Assembly: GCF_014195505.1 (NCBI RefSeq)
Contig: NZ_JACIBV010000001.1
Coordinates: 2,790,001 to 2,854,000, forward strand
Direction of reading: 5' to 3'
DNA from: Nonomuraea dietziae
Lineage (GTDB): Bacteria; Actinomycetota; Actinomycetes; Streptosporangiales; Streptosporangiaceae
DNA length: 64,000 bases
Shown: in pieces, positions 40,975 through 49,687 of the stretch
Layout: each line of letters opens with the position of its first letter
Numbering within the stretch: the stretch's first letter is position 1
Notes under the pieces: model-generated
The model's input: the letters and a program-made list of their open reading frames with translations, nothing else
Databases searched by the model: none
What the model was told of the DNA's origin: nothing
Translations under genes and position numbers: made by a program

Positions 40975-41802
40975 CTACGTGCTTTTCCTGAGCCTCGCCT
41001 TGGCCTGGGTCACTACGTCGGGATGTGAGTCCTCGGCGAGAACTCGCACGATGGATTCTGGAGTCGTAGACCATGTGGCCAGCCACCATCGCACGTTGAC
41101 CGAGCGATCGTGGGCAAGGCGCTGCAAATCCTCATACGGGAGTTGTTCTGACATCACCGCGGCTGCACGGACGGCTGCGGATCTGTCTCTTACAAGAAGG
41201 CGGTGCTGGTCCGTTGTTGTGAGCGGGTTCTGAGCAGCGCCGGTGCGGACCTTGGGGTCGGCGTCGGCCATCAGAATGGCGAGGACGTCCGGAGCATCGG
41301 CATGCGCCGCCAGGCCCGCCCGAACGTTTGGAGAGGGGTCCGAGACGAGTTTGGCGTTGGTCTCGTCGTCCAATCCGCACCTCTCGGCGAGCAGTCGACG
41401 CAGGTCCTCGTCGGTGGACCGGCAGATGGCATGGCAGACCTCGATATTGGCTGCTGGATGTTCCGGCAGCGACCACCGGACCGACCAGTGACCATCTTCA
41501 ACCAGCGTGATCAGAACGTCAGGCGGGCAGGCGGGATTCTCGGCGAGGAGCTGTCGGGTTTTCAGATCCGAGTCCCGGGCGAGTTCACGCAGCAACCTGC
41601 CCGGTGCGTCGGTTCGAGCCGCCAGGGCACGCCTGACCGAGCGGGAAGGGTCTGTCCTCATGGCTTTTAAAATCTCCGGAGGTGCGGCGGGATCCGTTGC
41701 CACAGTCAGCCGGACCTGGACTTTCCGGTCACGAGCGCGTACGGCCAGATGGCTCTTATCCGTGCCACGTTCGGCTTTCGAAGCACCTGGTTCCTGCCGC
41801 AC
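40975..41802 (-). CDS. LRV/HEAT-like repeat protein
   Basis: A 275-residue protein with GTG start preceded by AGGAAGGA. It is built of about ten 24-residue helical repeats with the leucine-rich-variant consensus (SVRRALAARTDAPGRLLREL, then TRQLLAENPACPPDVLITL and so on). Such solenoids bind proteins. No catalytic domain. The last repeat ends AKARLRKST. It lies alone among relics of integrative elements and is probably cargo. Confidence 0.85.
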   Translation of the reverse strand: MRQEPGASKAERGTDKSHLAVRARDRKVQVRLTVATDPAAPPEILKAMRTDPSRSVRRALAARTDAPGRLLRELARDSDLKTRQLLAENPACPPDVLITLVEDGHWSVRWSLPEHPAANIEVCHAICRSTDEDLRRLLAERCGLDDETNAKLVSDPSPNVRAGLAAHADAPDVLAILMADADPKVRTGAAQNPLTTTDQHRLLVRDRSAAVRAAAVMSEQLPYEDLQRLAHDRSVNVRWWLATWSTTPESIVRVLAEDSHPDVVTQAKARLRKST

Positions 41803-42051
41803 CTGTCAGTCCTTCCTCGACCATGTGCCAGCATGATCGCAGGGGCACGTTGGCTGTCACAGCTCGAGGTTCGATGTCACAGGATCATCTGACCAGACGC
41901 GGGATCGGCACCACTCCCCAGCAGGCTGACCAGTCAGCCGGCCGCTCCACTCCGATGGGCAAACGCTTCCTCCGGCGGGGAGTCCGGCTTTGGTATCGCT
42001 AGTCGCTGAGGAGGAGGACCCTGATGGCCACCCTCTATGTTGACGTTCACA
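41803..42051. other. Relic-rich gap
   Basis: No gene. It contains AGTCGCTGAGGAGG at 42001-42014, identical to the leader of the UTRA regulator (38706-38719), and a partial copy of the repeat B start (CCTCCGGCGGGGA near 41971). Confidence 0.5.
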
Positions 42052-42138
42052 TGCGCGTGACTTGGGCGGCCCGACAGGAGTTCGCCAGTGTCCAGCTCGA
42101 GCTGCTGTTGCCGAAGTGACTGTGCCCTTTGCCAGGTC
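42052..42138 (-). pseudogene. Fourth integrase fragment
   Basis: Matches 27402-27486 of the intact int on the same strand with a few indels (GCGCGTGACTTGGG, AGTTCGCCAGTGTCCAGCTC, GCTGTTGCCGAA). About 28 codons only, fused directly to repeat A. Confidence 0.8.
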
Positions 42139-42211
42139 AAGGCGGCGGCGCCGTCGCGCCCACGCGGTGCTCCCCCGCGAACTGCGGCCTGGGGGCCGGT
42201 CTCGCGCGGAG
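42135..42211. repeat. Repeat A, copy 2
   Basis: Degenerate copy of 35650-35727 (GTCAAGGCGGCGGC, then CTGCGGCCTGGGGGCCGG and TCTCGCGCGG). It shows that another AICE end once lay here. Confidence 0.65.
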
Positions 42212-42261
42212 GTGACCGTCGGGCCAGACTGGTCCCGAAGAAGGACACATCCGAGGTGCGG

Positions 42262-42975
42262 CTAGAGCCGCGCTTCCAAACGCTCCTGGAACGGGGTGTA
42301 ATCGCATCCAGGAAACAGCCGGGGGAAGACCTCAAGCATGTTGCGCAGATTCGTCACGATGTCATGAAACCCTGGTTTCCCCAGCTCCATTTCAGCGAAC
42401 AGAAACTCCCAGCCGCGAGCCCCTCTGGTGGCGAGCAAGGCGTCCATGTACTCACCGTAGGTGAGATCGAGCTTGGTGCAGGTCACGGGGTATGGGTGAC
42501 CGGGGTACGGCCCAGTGTCGGCATGCTGGTCGTCGAACCAGATTTCGACCGGGCCGGCATCTGGCTGCACGCGCAAGTGGGTCAGGTGGCCGCTCCCTGT
42601 GCCCCGGGAGCCCGCGATGCACCGTAACTGAGAATAAAAGCGACGTTGGAACTCTGAGGTCGGGTACCCCATGGGCACATCGCCCTGCTCGACCACATCC
42701 AACAGCGGAAACACATCGAACTCGCCGTGGACGCGGAGAAGCGGCCCGGTCGTCTGCCACGCGATGAAGAACTCCGAGAACCGGAGCTGGTGAGACACCA
42801 GCCCTCCAGCCATGGACACATTCTCCCACTCGGGGCGATATTCTCCCAGGTCATCACCGATCGCCGGGCGTAGCCCTTCGCCTACCCCTGCGCTGAAGAC
42901 CTCGAAGTGCGGGCTTTGTTGAATCTCCTCAAAAGAATCCAGGTGCAATCGTTCGTACGAGGTGAGACCCTCCAC
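42262..42975 (-). CDS. Hypothetical cargo protein
   Basis: About 237 residues from the GTG at 42975, which has GGAGG upstream; a TTG at 43044 would add 23 residues. The sequence is acidic and mixed alpha/beta (SYERLHLDSFEEIQQS, FSEFFIAWQTTGPLLRVHGEFDVFPLLDVV) and ends FPGCDYTPFQERLEARL. No family recognised. It sits exactly between relic copies of repeats A and B, in the slot where the intact AICE has only noncoding DNA. Confidence 0.65.
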   Translation of the reverse strand: MEGLTSYERLHLDSFEEIQQSPHFEVFSAGVGEGLRPAIGDDLGEYRPEWENVSMAGGLVSHQLRFSEFFIAWQTTGPLLRVHGEFDVFPLLDVVEQGDVPMGYPTSEFQRRFYSQLRCIAGSRGTGSGHLTHLRVQPDAGPVEIWFDDQHADTGPYPGHPYPVTCTKLDLTYGEYMDALLATRGARGWEFLFAEMELGKPGFHDIVTNLRNMLEVFPRLFPGCDYTPFQERLEARL

Positions 42976-43095
42976 GGCTGCCTCCAATAGCCAAACTGTT
43001 GATATCGGGACATGATGCCGGATCTCTGCGTCAAAGATTCCCAATCTCGCCCGCGAGGTCGGTACCTCATAAGGCCGGCAGCAGGCCAGAACCCG

Positions 43096-43171
43096 CCTCC
43101 GGCGGAGGACGGAGCTCCGGGATGATCACCTCGACCAGTCCGGAAATCGGTGAGCTGAAGTGGAGCCCGAG
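43096..43171. repeat. Repeat B, copy 2
   Basis: Degenerate copy of 35822-35900 in the same orientation (GCCTCCGGCGGA, GAGCTCCGGGATGATC, GTGAGCTGAAGTGGAGCCCGA). The following 43172-43499 has open frames on both strands but none I can defend. Confidence 0.6.
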
Positions 43172-43499
43172 CGCTTGGAGGAGCCCGAGTCCACCGACCT
43201 GGCCTGTTCCAGTTAGCAGTGCCGATGCGATCGCAGGCGTCGATGGCGAGGCCACCGTCTCCGGCACACGATTCGATCACGACGGTACGGCTGTCGCGCT
43301 CGACGTCCTCGATGTCAGCGGCCCACACGTCTCCGACCGGAGCACTGCGTTTCCTGCTCGACGGGCACCACGAGCCGCTGGCCGCCGCCGGGGACGGGGC
43401 GCTCGATACCGTTGCTGTCGTTCCTCTCCATGGGCAGTTCGCGCGGCTCCGCACCCTAATTGAGGGGTGCCACGAGGGGAGGCATGGCAGGGTATCGGG

Positions 43500-44042
43500 G
43501 TGATTGAGCGACTCCCTGGAAACGTGGCCGAGGCGATCGCCGCCGAACAGGCCGGTCAATCGTTGAAGTTCCTCTACTTCTGGGGCCACCAGACCCTGCG
43601 CCCCGGCTGCCTGTCGCAGTGGTGGCCGGTCACCTTCACCGAGGACGGGCAGACGTACGGCTCAGCCGAGCACTACATGATGGCGCACAAGGCCTGGCTG
43701 TTCGACGACCGCGAAACCGCAGCCAAGATCCTTGCTGCCGGGCATCCGGGCGAGGCCAAGAAGCTGGGCCGCGCCGTACGGGACTTTGACGAAGAGGTCT
43801 GGGACGCCCACCGGTTCGACATCGTGGTGCGCGGCAACATCGCCAAGTTCGGCCAGCATGCCGCGCTGAAGGAGTTTCTGCTTGGCACGCGGAACCGGGT
43901 GATCGTCGAGGCCAGCCCCCTCGATCGGATCTGGGGGATCGGCCTGACCGCCGATGACGAGCGAGCCGCCTCTCCTGCGACGTGGCGGGGGCTCAACTTG
44001 CTGGGCTTCGCGCTGATGGCCGCGAGGGAGACACTGGCGTGA
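43500..44042 (+). CDS. NADAR-family protein (YbiA-like)
   Basis: A 180-residue protein with GTG start after CAGGG. The NADAR core is plain: LYFWGHQ near the start, CLSQWWPVTFTEDGQTYGSAEHYMM in two pieces, then VRDFDEEVWDAHR and NRVIVEASPLDRIWGIG. NADAR enzymes act on N-glycosidic bonds, e.g. in riboflavin intermediates or ADP-ribosylated substrates, and occur in NAD-linked and phage-defence contexts. Here it stands alone at the edge of the AICE relics. Confidence 0.9.
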   Translation: MIERLPGNVAEAIAAEQAGQSLKFLYFWGHQTLRPGCLSQWWPVTFTEDGQTYGSAEHYMMAHKAWLFDDRETAAKILAAGHPGEAKKLGRAVRDFDEEVWDAHRFDIVVRGNIAKFGQHAALKEFLLGTRNRVIVEASPLDRIWGIGLTADDERAASPATWRGLNLLGFALMAARETLA

Positions 44043-44132
44043 GTTTCGGCCACGTCGCCGTGCTGAAGCGGTCGGCTTCAGGCTCGTCGATGGCCGTGCG
44101 CGATGGGGGTCGCCCACCGCGACAGCGTGTCG

Positions 44133-45310
44133 CTAGATCACCCGGGGCTCGTTGTCCGCCGGGTCCACCGGGACGATCTCCTCCACCGTCACCCTGTGGT
44201 CGCGGCCGTTGTGATAGCCGAACGACTGGCCGGGCTCGCCGGCGAGCTGTGTGAGGGTCGCGTGCGGAGCCTGGTCGGCGTCGATCTCGCCGTCCTGGAT
44301 GGAGAAGCTGTAGTGGCCGCCCGCGCCGGCGTCGGCGTCGATCACCGTGTGGAGCCGGTCAAGCCGAATCCTGGAGGGGACCTGCACCCGGAGCGGCTGG
44401 GGTCCATCGACACGCAGGATGGCCCGCCCTCGGTCGGAAACGGCTGGTCGCGGAATCCGGGCCGTCCACAGCATTTCTTGTACTTGCGCTGAGAGATGCA
44501 CCAGCAGGGCGTGTTGCGCTCCGGCGGCCAGGAGATCGCGTCCCGGTCCGGCAGCGTAGACAGGTAGGCCAGCCGTGTACTTCGACGTCGGGGGTCGCGT
44601 CCCGTCCGCTTGGCGAACGCGTCGACCTCCGCCAGGTCGATGGCGACCACCGAGACCTTGCCGAGCTCGGCCGAGTCGTGCAGCGATACTTCCAGCTCGC
44701 GACGGTAGTCCTCGTGGTCGAGGGGGAATGTGGCGTCGAACAGCCCTTCGGCCAGGCCCTTGGCGTACTCCCGTGGGGGCAGATAGGCCATCCGGAACCT
44801 GGAGCGCACGCCACCCAGCGCCCGCTTCCCTGAGGGCGTGGCTGCGCTGAGCAACTCCTCCATCGCGCGGCGCCACGGTCGGTCTGCCCCTGTGTTCGGC
44901 GAGGAAAGCCGGAGCCAGGTAGTAGAAACGGATGTCGCGGCGCTCCGGCAGCAGGAGTGACATGTCGCGATGGAGGGCCTCCATCTCGGCCAGGCCCTCG
45001 GCGTCGCGGTGGGCCGCGCGCAGGGCACCCAGGGCGAAGCGCTGGTCGGGGTGGGCGTTGAGTACCTCGGTCAGCGGCTCGACCGCGTCGTCGAGTTCGT
45101 CGTCGTCATAGAGCTCGACAAGTTCCCATGCGAGCTCGAACACCCCGGGAACACCCTGGCTGCGCGGGTCCAGCAGCACCTGCAGGACCGTCTCCCTGCC
45201 GCAGACTCGTTGGTGACCTCGCCGGACTCGTCCAGCTCGCCGAACTGCTCGTAGACGGCGTCGAGCACCTGCGCGGACTTGAGGGGGTGGAAGAACATGT
45301 CGGGGAGCAT
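44133..45310 (-). pseudogene. Frameshifted SEC-C/pRiA4b-type protein gene
   Basis: One long gene broken into at least four frames. Upstream: DMFFHPLKSAQVLDAVYEQF; then LLDPRSQGVPGVFELAWELV; then KRALGGVRSRFRMAYLPPRE and WPPERNTPCWCISQRKYKKCC, the SEC-C zinc motif; finally RLDRLHTVIDADAGAGGHYS and the pRiA4b ORF-3 fold to the end. Frame changes fall near 45200, 44880, 44600 and 44430. Either a dead gene or repeated sequencing errors. Confidence 0.75.
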
Positions 45311-45415
45311 GGGCTCATTTCCATGACGCGTGGGTACCGTGAGCCGTTCTTGGCTGAGGTCGGCGGAGTGGCATGAAGCAGCCTGCTCGCAGCGTCACGA
45401 GATCGTGGATGCCCG

Positions 45416-46210
45416 TCATGGCGCGCCGGGCCGCCAGGCGATGGTGAGCAGATGGCCGCTCATCCCCAGCAGCGACGGGACGGACTCCATCGAGCGCTGG
45501 GCATCGAGCAGCAGCGTGCGGCGTTCCGGATCGTCGAGCCACTCGTCGATGTCGCCGTACAGCCAGAAGGCGCCCTCGAGCCCGTACCGCTCGGCGGCGG
45601 GAAGTCCTGCGTCGGCGAACTCGCCAGGGACCTCGTCGGGGTCGTGGAAGTAGGCGGGGAACCCGCGCCCTGGTGAGAGCATGATCCCGTTCTTCGCGGC
45701 CGCGTGCGCCGCCTCCCGCTGTCGCTCCTCGGTGTACGCGCCCGTGTGAACCATGTCGTGCACGGCCGCGTAACGGTTGATGGTCGCGGCGGCCACCAGT
45801 CCGCCTGGCCGTACGGCGCGGCGAGCCTCGGCCAGCGCCCGCACCCGGTCGGAACGCTCGGCCAGATGGTAGAGCGGGCCCAGCAGCAGGACCGCGTCCA
45901 CGCTCGCGTCCGGCACCGGAAGCTCCCGCGCGTCTCCCAGCCGCGCTGTCACCCCGGCCAGCTCCGAGGCCCGCTCCACGTGCAGCGGGACCGGATCCAG
46001 CAGCTCGACCTCGTAGCCGTCGGCGACCAGCCACTCGGCGTGCACCCCTGTGCCGCCTCCCACGTCGAGCACCCGTGCCGGAGCGGGCCGCAGCGATCGG
46101 CGCAGCACATCCTGTGTCCGCCAGAACTCCAACCGGTCACGCCCTTCACGAAGCCGGCCGTGTTCCCTGTCCTGTTCGTAGTAGGCGAGCAGCTCCCGTG
46201 TCACCGTCAT
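45416..46210 (-). CDS. SAM-dependent methyltransferase, class I
   Basis: A 264-residue enzyme. SAM-binding motif I is ARVLDVGGGTGVHAEWL near residue 46, motif II is the acidic end YEVELLDP, and DAVLLLGPLYHL is motif IV. The C-terminal part (GRGFPAYFHDPDEVPGEFADAG) is variable as expected for substrate selection. Small-molecule O- or N-methylation is likely; substrate unknown. Confidence 0.88.
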   Translation of the reverse strand: MTVTRELLAYYEQDREHGRLREGRDRLEFWRTQDVLRRSLRPAPARVLDVGGGTGVHAEWLVADGYEVELLDPVPLHVERASELAGVTARLGDARELPVPDASVDAVLLLGPLYHLAERSDRVRALAEARRAVRPGGLVAAATINRYAAVHDMVHTGAYTEERQREAAHAAAKNGIMLSPGRGFPAYFHDPDEVPGEFADAGLPAAERYGLEGAFWLYGDIDEWLDDPERRTLLLDAQRSMESVPSLLGMSGHLLTIAWRPGAP

Positions 46211-46598
46211 ACTCGATCATGTCGTGGGCCGTGCGCTGCGGGCAAACGAGTTGCTCTCCAGCCGTTCCGTGGCCCGATTGACTGGTCGAGTCCCGCTCTT
46301 TGGGCTGACCTTGAGGCGTTTGCCGTGCGGTCGGCCAAGCCGGAGGTCCACGGGCCTCCGCCCCCGCCCCGCGGTGACGACGCCCACGTCCCGCCCCGGC
46401 ACATCGAGGCCCGCCTCACGGACGGCGCATGGCCCCCGTCAGCCGAGAGGCCGGCTTGCCCACGCCTCTGCGAGGTCGTCGTCGGGCATGCCGCTTCCTT
46501 GACGATCCCGCTCATGACGGCACGGTTTCACTTCGACAGAACTCGGATACATTACGCAAAGTAGCGCATCGCTACTCATAGTCACCAAGGAGAGTACG
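46211..46598. other. Gap without supported gene
   Basis: Open frames exist on both strands but have shadow-like composition. The last 30 bp carry the CHRD gene Shine-Dalgarno (AAGGAGAG). CGCATCGCTAC at 46565 is part of a short inverted motif (GTAGCGCATCGCTAC) that could be an operator. Confidence 0.4.
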
Positions 46599-47081
46599 TT
46601 GATCAAGTCGATCATCCTGATTCCGGCACTCGCCGCGGTAGCGGCCGTCTTCCCCGGCACGGCCGGCGCGACCACAGGCGACCCGTCGCCCTACGAGGTC
46701 GTCGAGATGACCGGGGCTCAGGAGGTTCCCGGTCCCGGCGATCCGGACGGCGTGGGCATCTTCGCCTGGAAGGTGAAGGACAAGTCGCTCTGCTACGTCA
46801 TCACCGCCCACAACATCGACCCCGCGACCGCGGCGCACATCCACAGGGGCGAGGCAGGAGTGGCGGGTCCGATCGTGGTGACGCTGGAAGCGCCCACCGA
46901 CGGCTTCGCGAGCGCCTGCATCCGCGTCGAGAGGCGCGAGACGCCTGAAAACGCCGACACCACGCTGACCCGCGAGGAGCTGCGGGAGATCGTCCGGAAT
47001 CCGAGCCAGTTCTACACCAACGTCCACAACGAGCCGTTCCCGGATGGCGCCATCCGTGGCCAGCTCGGTGATGCCGTCTAG
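46599..47081 (+). CDS. Secreted CHRD-domain protein
   Basis: A 160-residue protein starting with TTG after AAGGAGAG. A signal peptide (SIILIPALAAVAAVFPGTAGA) is followed by one CHRD domain: EMTGAQEVPGPGDPDGVGIF, CYVITAHNI, THIHRG-like AAHIHRGEAG and the closing QFYTNVHNEPFPDGAIRGQL. CHRD proteins are extracellular and of unclear role. Monocistronic. Confidence 0.9.
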   Translation: MIKSIILIPALAAVAAVFPGTAGATTGDPSPYEVVEMTGAQEVPGPGDPDGVGIFAWKVKDKSLCYVITAHNIDPATAAHIHRGEAGVAGPIVVTLEAPTDGFASACIRVERRETPENADTTLTREELREIVRNPSQFYTNVHNEPFPDGAIRGQLGDAV

Positions 47082-47197
47082 GTCGCGTCTGAGCGGCCCC
47101 GTAGCGACCGGGTAGAGATCCCGTAGTCGCCCGCCCAGCGGCTGGCCGTACGGGCAAGCTGTCCCGTCCAGCGGCTTCTCGATGACGTTAAGTGACC

Positions 47198-47231
47198 GCT
47201 TCACGGAGTCTGGTGCCGGATTCCGTGAAGC
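47198..47231. terminator. Hairpin between convergent CHRD and LysR-like genes
   Basis: GCTTCACGGA (47198-47207) pairs perfectly with TCCGTGAAGC (47222-47231) with a 14-base loop. It lies in the 242-bp gap between two convergent genes. Confidence 0.6.
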
Positions 47232-47323
47232 AGCACCATCTGTATCGACTGGCTGCGAAAGTCGATGGGCGCGCGTGCTCTACCGGTATTGCCGGCTCCG
47301 AACCGGAGGTTCGGAGCTGCGGG

Positions 47324-48052
47324 TCACCGGGGTCGGTGGCCCTTCTTCTTACGGCTGGCCGGTACGGCCCGGCGTCCGGAGCCGTTCTGGGCGGGTTTCT
47401 GGGCCTGCCGCTGTGCCGGTTTCTCCGCAGAGGAGGCGGGGGTACGGCCCCGCGAGCTGTTCACCGTCCGGCCGCGGACGACGCCGATGAAATCCTCCAC
47501 CAGGTCAGTGGTCGCGTCCGTGGGCCAGGCCAGCGCGACCTGAGACTGCGGCGCGTCCGTCACCGGCCGGTAAGTGAGGTCCCTGCGGTGGTGGAGGCGT
47601 GCCAGCGACTGCGGAACCAGGACAAGCCCGGTGCCGGCCGCCACCAGCTCGACGGCCTCCGCCGTGGTGGCCGGGCGGCTGAACGCGGGCAGCCCGGGCC
47701 GGGCCGTCCAGTCGATGGTGTCGTCCAGAGGATGGAACACCTCGTCGTCGGTCAGGTCGGCGATGGTCACCTCGTCGGCGGCGGCCACCGCGTGGTCCTT
47801 GGGCACCACGACCACCGTGGTCTCCACGTAGAGAGGGATCACGCTGAGCCCCTCGCGGTCGACCGGCAGCCTCACGAATCCGGCGTCGGCGCCGCCGTCC
47901 CGCAGAAGTCGCACCACCTCGGCGGCGGCGACCTCGACCAGGGTGATCGGCACGCTGGGCATCCTCTCGGTCCAGACGTTGACCCATTTGGCGGGGGTCA
48001 CCCCGGGCACGTACGCCAGCCGGAACACCCTGCCGATCTCCCCATCAGTCAC
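47324..48052 (-). CDS. LysR-type substrate-binding domain protein lacking HTH
   Basis: A 242-residue protein starting near GTG 48052. It has the effector domain of LysR regulators (FRLAYVPGVTPAKWVNVW, GADAGFVRLPVDREGLSVIPLY, ELVAAGTGLVLVPQSLARL) but no DNA-binding domain. The tail is rich in proline, glutamine and basic residues (AEKPAQRQAQKPAQNGSGRR). It is divergent from a DUF5997 gene, a pairing I believe is common in actinomycetes, so the missing HTH is probably native. Confidence 0.85.
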   Translation of the reverse strand: MTDGEIGRVFRLAYVPGVTPAKWVNVWTERMPSVPITLVEVAAAEVVRLLRDGGADAGFVRLPVDREGLSVIPLYVETTVVVVPKDHAVAAADEVTIADLTDDEVFHPLDDTIDWTARPGLPAFSRPATTAEAVELVAAGTGLVLVPQSLARLHHRRDLTYRPVTDAPQSQVALAWPTDATTDLVEDFIGVVRGRTVNSSRGRTPASSAEKPAQRQAQKPAQNGSGRRAVPASRKKKGHRPR

Positions 48053-48107
48053 TTCCTCAGGGTACCGATGTCAGGGGAACCCGTTCCGACTGACTACTCT
48101 CGACGCC

Positions 48108-48479
48108 ATGACCTCGCCCAAACCGAAGACCATCCAGACGATGAAGCCCGAGACCGCGGCCAAGAAGCTGGGGGTCCTCCTCTCGGCCACGCCCGCCGAG
48201 TTCCAGGCGGGTGTCGTCTCCAGGGACGAGCTGAACGAGTTGCAGGCCAAGCCACCCGCCTGGCTCGCTGACCTGCGCCGCAACGGCCCGCACCCCAAGC
48301 AGGTCGTCGCCGCGAAGCTCGGGATCTCCATCTCCGGCCTGGCCAGAGGCGGGATCACCGGACCGCTCACCACCGCTGAGATCGATGAGCTGAAGGCGGA
48401 GAACCCGGCATGGCTGGAGCGCGAGCGGTCCGTCCAGGCCGAGGCCCGCAAAGAGGCACTCCGCCTCAAGCAGCGCTAG
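48108..48479 (+). CDS. DUF5997 protein
   Basis: A 123-residue protein. It starts MTSPKPKTIQTMKPETAAKKLGV, continues with FQAGVVSRDELNELQ and a helical HTH-like middle (QVVAAKLGISISGLARGGI), and ends in a charged helix. This fits the small DUF5997 family. Given the central KLGISISGLARGG element it could bind DNA and cooperate with the divergent LysR-like effector protein that lacks its own HTH; that is inference. Confidence 0.8.
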   Translation: MTSPKPKTIQTMKPETAAKKLGVLLSATPAEFQAGVVSRDELNELQAKPPAWLADLRRNGPHPKQVVAAKLGISISGLARGGITGPLTTAEIDELKAENPAWLERERSVQAEARKEALRLKQR

Positions 48480-48611
48480 GCAGCTGAGATCCCGCACGGC
48501 TCAAACCGGAGACGAGCTCGTCCGATGAGCCGCCAGGCAGTCCTCGTTGCCCTGTGGAACCAGAGAACTCACGCACTGGCACCAGGCGATGCGGTCCGCG
48601 CCGGGTCAGAC

Positions 48612-48656
48612 AGCACACCTGCGACAAGAGCTCTGTTTCCGATCGCGGAAACGGGC
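48612..48656. other. Terminator-like scar resembling the post-att region
   Basis: CACCTGCGACAAG...GTTTCCGATC..GGAAACGGG aligns with 40511-40550 (CATCTGCGAGAAGG..CGTTTCCGATC..GGAAACGGG), the stretch after the third att core. The tRNA part itself is not recognisable upstream. Possible old island boundary. Confidence 0.4.
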
Positions 48657-48708
48657 CATGAGCCACGACGGCCGTCTCAGAACGGCTGGCCAACTATGGT
48701 GACCGACC

Positions 48709-49539
48709 ATGAGGACCCTCATCGTCGGCGGCAGTGGCTTTCTCGGCAGCGAGCTCGCTCGACAGTGTTCGCAGGCAGGACACGAGGTGGCTGCGACGTA
48801 CCTGACCCGAGCTGGAGAGACCGCCGACGTTGAGTGGTTGCCGCTCGACGTGCGCCGACGAGAGAACGTCGATGAGCTGATCTGCGCCTTCCAGCCGGAG
48901 GCGGTCATCCACGCCGCCTTCCGGCAGACGGACTGGACGGCCACGGCGACCGGCGCGGCGAACGTGGCTCTCGCCGTCTCCATGGCGGGTGCACGCCTCG
49001 TCCATGTGTCCAGCGACGCGGTCTTCTCCGGCGCGGCGATTCGCTACGACGAGACGTGCGTCCCTGACCCGATCAGCCCGTATGGCGCGGCCAAAGCCGC
49101 CGCCGAGACAGCGGTGAGCGCGATCGCGCCGGCTGCGGTGGTAGCCAGGACCTCCTTGATCATTGGCGACGATGACTCCTCGCACGAGGCCCTCGTGCGT
49201 TCGCTTGCCACCGGCAGCGCTCGAGGAGTGCTGTTCACCGACGACGTGCGGTGTCCAGTACATGTGGCTGACCTTGCTGCGGCGCTCCTGGAACTTGCCG
49301 CATCCGGGTATCGCGGCATCCACCACGTCGCCGGAGCCGATGCCGTGAGCCGATACGAGCTTGGGCTGCTCATCGCTCGCCGCGATGGCCTCGACGCGGA
49401 CCGTTTGCCTCCAGGCCGGCGGGCGGACACCAGGTCGCCCGGCCCCATAGACGTGCGCCTGGACTGCGCCATGACCCAGCGACGGCTTCAGACCAAGTTG
49501 CGCGGCGCACGGCAATTTCTGGGTGACGGTCAGTGGTGA
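48709..49539 (+). CDS. NAD-dependent epimerase/dTDP-4-dehydrorhamnose reductase-like protein
   Basis: A 276-residue extended SDR. The cofactor motif is LIVGGSGFLGSELARQ at the start; the RmlD pattern continues with FQPEAVIHAAF, VHVSSDAVFSG and the active-site YGAAKAAAE. It could act in nucleotide-sugar or secondary metabolism. It follows the scar at 48612 and is monocistronic. Confidence 0.85.
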   Translation: MRTLIVGGSGFLGSELARQCSQAGHEVAATYLTRAGETADVEWLPLDVRRRENVDELICAFQPEAVIHAAFRQTDWTATATGAANVALAVSMAGARLVHVSSDAVFSGAAIRYDETCVPDPISPYGAAKAAAETAVSAIAPAAVVARTSLIIGDDDSSHEALVRSLATGSARGVLFTDDVRCPVHVADLAAALLELAASGYRGIHHVAGADAVSRYELGLLIARRDGLDADRLPPGRRADTRSPGPIDVRLDCAMTQRRLQTKLRGARQFLGDGQW

Positions 49540-49687
49540 TCGCGACAAGCCGTGCTCGGCGCACCGGACTCTCTTCGCCATCAGGCCATCGCGTATCCAA
49601 GGCAAGGGCAAGCGGAGGATCTTCGTCGCGAATCGGTATCGCGTGTGGTACTTCGGCCTGGGTGCAGCCCGCTGTCGGTGACGGAAG

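Noticed and set aside
43219..43503. 94-residue plus-strand frame
   Set aside because: Some protein-like segments on both strands, but no Shine-Dalgarno, no family, and it lies in relic DNA next to repeat B.
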